Notes under the pieces: model-generated
What the model was told of the DNA's origin: nothing
The model's input: only the letters and a program-made list of their open reading frames with translations
The model's database searches: none
Program-made: the position numbers and the translations under genes
In this document: positions 60,418-64,000 of the stretch, one piece after another
Numbering within the stretch: position 1 is the first letter of the stretch
How the letters are laid out: each line of letters starts with the position of its first letter
NCBI GenBank assembly: GCA_016787605.1
Contig: JAEUUE010000060.1
Location: forward strand, 1 to 64,000
Direction of reading: 5' to 3'
DNA length: 64,000 bases
Source: Cyclobacteriaceae bacterium
Lineage (GTDB): Bacteria > Bacteroidota > Bacteroidia > Cytophagales > Cyclobacteriaceae

Positions 60418-60668
60418 ACAGTACCCAGCATCTAGAACCTAGTACCTAGCACCATAGTGCCTAGGTACCTAGTACCCAGTACCCAGCACCCAGTACCCAG
60501 CACCCAGTACCCAGCACCCAGTACCTAGCATCGAGTACCGAGCACCCAGCACCGAGTTCCGAGGACCGAGCACCGAGCACCGAGGACCGAGCACCGAGGA
60601 CCGAGCCACCGAGGACCGAGCACCGAGGACCGAGGACCGAGCACCGAGGACCGAGGACCGAGCACGCA
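60418..60668. repeat. Large heptanucleotide array
   Basis: From 60472 the reading is clean: about 28 successive 7-nt units, first GTACCCA/GCACCCA alternating, then GTACCTA and GCATCGA, then GCACCGA/GGACCGA to the end, with a single one-base insertion (GCCACCGA at 60605-60612). Most units fit GNACCNA. The upstream part (60418-60471) has degenerate units (GCATCTA, GAACCTA, GTACCTA) and a phase shift. It lies between accD and a lipoprotein-gene terminator. 60340-60417 shows nothing recognisable. Confidence 0.92.
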
Positions 60669-60670
60669 CC

Positions 60671-60700
60671 AAAAAAAGAGAGCCGCCCTTTCAGGCGGCC
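60671..60700 (-). terminator. Rho-independent terminator of the SusD-linked lipoprotein gene
   Basis: On the minus strand GCCGCC-TGAAAG-GGCGGC (arms at 60682-60687 and 60694-60699) followed by TCTCTTTTTTT (60671-60681). It ends the 62106-60727 gene, 27 nt after its stop, right next to the repeat array. Confidence 0.88.
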
Positions 60701-60726
60701 CTCCGTACTTTTCGATCCAATCTGGC

Positions 60727-62106
60727 TTACAGCTTCTCCATGGTGAGGAGGATGCGGGTATACCAGTTGCAGTAACCGTTACGACGGCCATACTCATCAG
60801 CATCGTCATCGACACCGATCAGGAAGCGGTCGCCTACGGTCAGACCATCACGGTCGTTGCGATACGCACCGCGGTTAGGAACCGTTGCGCGAGGCTGACC
60901 GGTGCCCCAAGGGAGCGTCGTCGTGCCTGCAAAGGTGCCCGCCAGCGGAGTAACCAGGAAGAACTCACGGGTAGATGTGCAATCTACCGTCGTATTCATC
61001 AGGGGCACGTATATGGTTCCAAGGTTAGCGGTGGAGGTACCTGCCGGGAAACCAAGTCCGTAGGCCGTAGCAGCCGGCTGACCCGGTGTATTGATCGGCG
61101 TATTCAACGTAGTGATCGCAGCCGCCGAAAGGCCGGTTGCGGTATTCTCCAGGTTGATCACCATCGTGATATCCTGACCACGGTACTTGCAGGTAAACTG
61201 CCGCTCGGTGGGTGCACCGTTCGTCACCGGAGCGAGGGTCACCGTCTGCGTAGAGTCGGTTGCCGAGCTTCCGAAGATGAACTGGTCAATCCAGGCCTGA
61301 GGGAACGAGGCATGCTGGGCAGCGGAGTGATCCGGCTGCCAGCGGGCCACCTGGGTCATCTTGTAAGTACCCACGTAGGAGCTTGCCAGCGGGGTAACTA
61401 CAGAAGCGGCCAGGGTACGTACCACCGTCATGGTATACAGCATCGGGCTAGCATAGAACAGACCGCCCGTCAAGTTGGGCGTAATGTTCGCTTCGTTCGG
61501 GTTACCCAACGCAGGCGTTACCGTCGTCTGCGGGTTAGCCACCGTAAAGAGGCGACCCGCCTTGTCGGTAATGGCCACGCGGAAGATAATCCGGTCGTTC
61601 ACTGCCAGCGATCCGGGGTAGGCCACCATCGTGCACACATCCGGGAAGATACCGGAGCACGTTGTGCCATCCGGGTCTGTCGTCAGTGTTGCCAGGGCAG
61701 CTACCGTTTCGGCATGCGTTACCGTGATCGGTACAGACCGCAGGTAATCGCTATACGTCGGCTCAGGCACTTTCGAGAACGAAGAAGCAATGGTTGCTGC
61801 ATCGATCGTCTTTACGAGCACCTCATCGGTGATACGGCCCGTAGAGCCGCTCCGGTGGGTGGCGTAGAATTCAATCTTGGTGAGGTCAGCACCAAAGTTC
61901 TTGTCCACCGACTCATAAATAGCCGTGAACGAACTGTTGTTCAAATCCGTCAGTTCCCAAACGTTGGACCTGATCTGGTACACGCGCAGGTAAGAACCCG
62001 TAGCGCGGTCATCGTAGGGCAGCGGGTAGAGAGCGGGATCCGGTGAGCAGGACACAGCCACTGCCACTGCCATCACAGCACCCACTACATATTTTTTAAT
62101 TTTCAT
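60727..62106 (-). CDS. SusD-linked outer-membrane lipoprotein, beta-sandwich, unrecognised family
   Basis: This 459-aa protein starts at ATG 62106 (MKIKKYVVGAVMAVAVAVSC, lipobox with Cys20); an ATG three codons upstream at 62115 is also possible. After the lipid site the sequence is Thr/Ala/Ser-rich beta-type, with Cys residues at CSGIFPDVC and CKYRGQD and CNWYTRILLTMEKL at the end. It follows the SusD gene by 18 nt on the same strand, the usual place of an accessory glycan-binding lipoprotein (SusE/SGBP-like), but I recognise no domain and it may bind something other than a glycan. A strong terminator follows it. Confidence 0.75.
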   Translation of the reverse strand: MKIKKYVVGAVMAVAVAVSCSPDPALYPLPYDDRATGSYLRVYQIRSNVWELTDLNNSSFTAIYESVDKNFGADLTKIEFYATHRSGSTGRITDEVLVKTIDAATIASSFSKVPEPTYSDYLRSVPITVTHAETVAALATLTTDPDGTTCSGIFPDVCTMVAYPGSLAVNDRIIFRVAITDKAGRLFTVANPQTTVTPALGNPNEANITPNLTGGLFYASPMLYTMTVVRTLAASVVTPLASSYVGTYKMTQVARWQPDHSAAQHASFPQAWIDQFIFGSSATDSTQTVTLAPVTNGAPTERQFTCKYRGQDITMVINLENTATGLSAAAITTLNTPINTPGQPAATAYGLGFPAGTSTANLGTIYVPLMNTTVDCTSTREFFLVTPLAGTFAGTTTLPWGTGQPRATVPNRGAYRNDRDGLTVGDRFLIGVDDDADEYGRRNGYCNWYTRILLTMEKL

Positions 62107-62124
62107 AAGAGTCATTCTTAATGG

Positions 62125-64000
62125 TTAAAAATCAAGGTTAGTAGTGTTGTTGTCCCAGAACACCCGAGGCTTAAGGTCAGCCTTTTGCTCCACCGTGTTG
62201 TTCAGGTTGGCGAAGTTGGCCGGGTACCAGTAGCTGCGCGGAAACTCACCTGGGGTAGGGTTCAGCACAGGCTGCATACCCGACGGCATTCCCGTACGCC
62301 GGTACAGGTTGTAGGATTCCAGACCATTTCGGAACAGTGCGATCCAGTACTCACGGGCGATGTAGTTCATCGTCTCGTCGTTGGCTGTACCGGGCACGAG
62401 GTCAACCGGCTGCGTGCCTGCCTGGCTGGCGTCAAAGGCGGCCAATGCAGAGGCTACATAGTTGTTGACATCCGTGGTGTAGGTACCCGATGCATAGAAA
62501 CTGTTGATGGTTGCTGCCTCGTTGGGAGCGGCTGCCACCGTGGTGGTACCATAGGTGCCATTTACTGCCCAATCGCGCACATCCGTGAACGACTGACGCA
62601 TGCCTTCTTCGAAGTACTGGCGAGCCGTACGGGCAGGACCGCCGAGCGGCAGGTACAGCGCGGCTTCCGCCAGCATGAAGTTCACAAAAGAACGCATCAT
62701 GATCGGCTCCATACCGGCGCCACGCATACCTACGCCGGCACTAACACCTGCACCGTTGTTGGCATCGAAACGACCGCCAACCGGGTAAGGGCCATACGCC
62801 GTGCGGAGAAGGCCATCCGGCGGAATACCCTGGGGATCGATGTGGTCGCGACCCCAGTAACCGCGGTCACTCACGTAGCAGAAGGTGCGACCCCAGGCAG
62901 CATCCGTAGGATCATTGGTAGGGTTCGTAGGCGCAACACCCATCGGGGCACGGCCGGCAATCGAGTTGTCGATGATGGCCGAACCGGTTGAAGTCGGGTA
63001 GTGCGAAGGAAGCGATTCTCCCAAGCAACGGATTTCGTTCGTGCTGGTGCTGTTGGCCGTAACCTGGCGGTAGAAGTAGAAGCGAATGCGGGGATCGCCG
63101 GGCTGTCCACCCTGGGTTGCATCGTATCCGTGGAACATGTGCCACATCAGCCAGTTGGACTGGTAGTCGCCACCGCCAGCAGGATACTGTCCTACGAAAG
63201 CAGGGTGACGGGCATCCGGGTCAGCGGTCGTGAGACCATAGCGGAATACGAAGTTCTCAGTCTGTCCCGTGCCATTCACCGCATGTGCCGTGGTGTAGCC
63301 AATCAAACCGCCGGTAGCCGTGTTGTCGGCCAGCAACGCATTGATTCCAGCTGCAGCGGCAGTAGCATCCGTCAAACGGAGATTCAAATAGATCTTCAGC
63401 TTGATGGAGTTAGCCAAACGCACCCACTTGGTAAAGGTCGTGGTTGCCGAGGAGGCACCATTACCATAGTACATGTCGAAGATATCCGGAGCGATCGGGC
63501 TCTGGTAGCCGGGAGGAGCTGACGTCGTTGTCGGAGTCGTCAGGTCGATCTTGGCAGAGTCCAGGAGTTCCAGCGCTTTCGTATACAGGTCAGCGGAGTT
63601 ATCCACGCCCGGGTTGAAGTTACCATCCCCCTTGAAAGCCTGGGAGAACGGAACATCACCGAACATGTCCACCAGCGACACCAGGGTATAAGCCTGGATA
63701 ATGCGGGTGATACCCATGTGGCGGGCATACCGCTCATTCGGCTTGGTTTTATCCGGAACCGAAAGCTGCATCAGCGTATTGGCATCGTTGAGGATGTTGG
63801 CATACGCAGTGGACCATACGCCGTTGAAGGTCTCGGGCGTGATGGTCGTGCGGTAAATGGAGCTACCGCCGTTGATCAATCGGGTCAGCGATGAACCTGT
63901 TCCGTTGGTCCCGTTAAAGAGACCAGCGAGGCCTCGCTGCATGGAGTTGAGCATCAGGCTCGGCAACACCTGGCTGGGCTGAACCGCGTTGGGATCCTCC
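62125..64000 (-). CDS. SusD/RagB family outer-membrane nutrient-binding protein, 5' end missing
   Basis: The frame is open to the window end, so the start is outside; over 620 residues are visible. Marks of the family: the DPNAVQPSQVLPSLMLN lead sequence at the window edge, a TPR-like helical region with RHMGITRIIQAYTLVSLVDM then FGDVPFSQAFKGDGNFNPGV, YTKALELLDSAKIDL and the C-terminal RNGLESYNLYRRTGMPSG and GEFPRSYWYPANF. SusD proteins sit on the SusC TonB transporter and capture glycans or other large nutrients. The susC gene would lie upstream outside the window. The following gene is 18 nt away. Confidence 0.92.
   Translation of the reverse strand, partial: EDPNAVQPSQVLPSLMLNSMQRGLAGLFNGTNGTGSSLTRLINGGSSIYRTTITPETFNGVWSTAYANILNDANTLMQLSVPDKTKPNERYARHMGITRIIQAYTLVSLVDMFGDVPFSQAFKGDGNFNPGVDNSADLYTKALELLDSAKIDLTTPTTTSAPPGYQSPIAPDIFDMYYGNGASSATTTFTKWVRLANSIKLKIYLNLRLTDATAAAAGINALLADNTATGGLIGYTTAHAVNGTGQTENFVFRYGLTTADPDARHPAFVGQYPAGGGDYQSNWLMWHMFHGYDATQGGQPGDPRIRFYFYRQVTANSTSTNEIRCLGESLPSHYPTSTGSAIIDNSIAGRAPMGVAPTNPTNDPTDAAWGRTFCYVSDRGYWGRDHIDPQGIPPDGLLRTAYGPYPVGGRFDANNGAGVSAGVGMRGAGMEPIMMRSFVNFMLAEAALYLPLGGPARTARQYFEEGMRQSFTDVRDWAVNGTYGTTTVAAAPNEAATINSFYASGTYTTDVNNYVASALAAFDASQAGTQPVDLVPGTANDETMNYIAREYWIALFRNGLESYNLYRRTGMPSGMQPVLNPTPGEFPRSYWYPANFANLNNTVEQKADLKPRVFWDNNTTNLDF

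Noticed and set aside
60418-60668. CRISPR array
   Set aside because: Repeats are 7 nt and contiguous, with no spacers and no cas genes.
60469-60815. Two open frames made of Arg-Ser-Val-Leu-Gly repeats over the heptad array
   Set aside because: A period-7 DNA repeat gives an apparent 7-residue peptide repeat in all frames; no start or family support.
1-64000. Prophage, integrase, insertion sequence or toxin-antitoxin genes
   Set aside because: None of the protein signatures are present; gene content is chromosomal core and envelope functions.

Overview
The window looks like a chromosomal piece of a Bacteroidota bacterium, most likely Cytophagales (Chryseolinea/Ohtaekwangia-like), with moderately high GC. 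Evidence: a SusD/RagB protein, one type A and one type B type IX secretion (T9SS) sorting domain, two large MacB/FtsX-type ABC permeases, an archaeal-type ProRS, DUF4292, DUF4105, DUF1599 and BT_3928-family proteins, almost no Shine-Dalgarno sequences, and many copies of the Bacteroidota -7 promoter element TAnnTTTG. I see no rRNA, tRNA, phage, insertion sequence or CRISPR. The genus-level guess is inference.

Layout. 1-5.6 kb: end of a MG2/TonB-plug protein, an FtsX-type permease and a fatty-acid desaturase. 5.7-8.8 kb: a sigma factor and zinc-finger anti-sigma pair, followed by a tight YHS-YHS-DoxX-DinB operon and a convergent second DoxX gene. 8.9-20.8 kb: LysR regulator, giant T9SS-B adhesin-like protein, CNNM/CorC membrane protein, rlmD, an internally duplicated secreted protein, a CstB-like persulfide dioxygenase/rhodanese fusion and a WG-repeat protein. 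20.9-29.6 kb: floA-nfeD, proS, a Gly/Tyr/Ser-rich secreted protein with an OmpP1/FadL porin, aroK-BT_3928-DUF1599, and divergent folP. 29.6-36.4 kb: S9 peptidase, cdaA (c-di-AMP synthase), a small membrane protein, the divergent kbl/threonine-dehydrogenase pair and a T9SS-A protein. 36.5-45 kb: an envelope cluster (flippase, TPR, DUF4292 lipoprotein, EnvC-like, tatA, gatA, MltD-like). 45-50 kb: second FtsX-type permease, a 52-aa FeoB-associated Cys-rich gene, radical SAM/SPASM, DUF4105. 50-55.7 kb: complete 2-oxoglutarate dehydrogenase operon sucA-sucB-lpdA. 55.9-60.3 kb: rpsP-rimM-trmD-rplS, then fbaB-accD. 60.3-60.7 kb: heptanucleotide repeat arrays. 60.7-64 kb: a lipoprotein gene and a SusD gene that runs off the window.

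Most of the window is core metabolism and envelope biology. The signals I rate highest are (i) exact TAnnTTTG elements lying 1-6 nt from the start codon of six genes, suggesting leaderless mRNAs; (ii) three unrelated-sequence arrays that all have a strict 7-nt period, one of them running into the end of a gene; (iii) an AccD with all four zinc-ribbon cysteines replaced; (iv) the sigma/anti-sigma-headed YHS-YHS-DoxX-DinB cluster. Promoter calls are by eye from the consensus; no start site has been measured.
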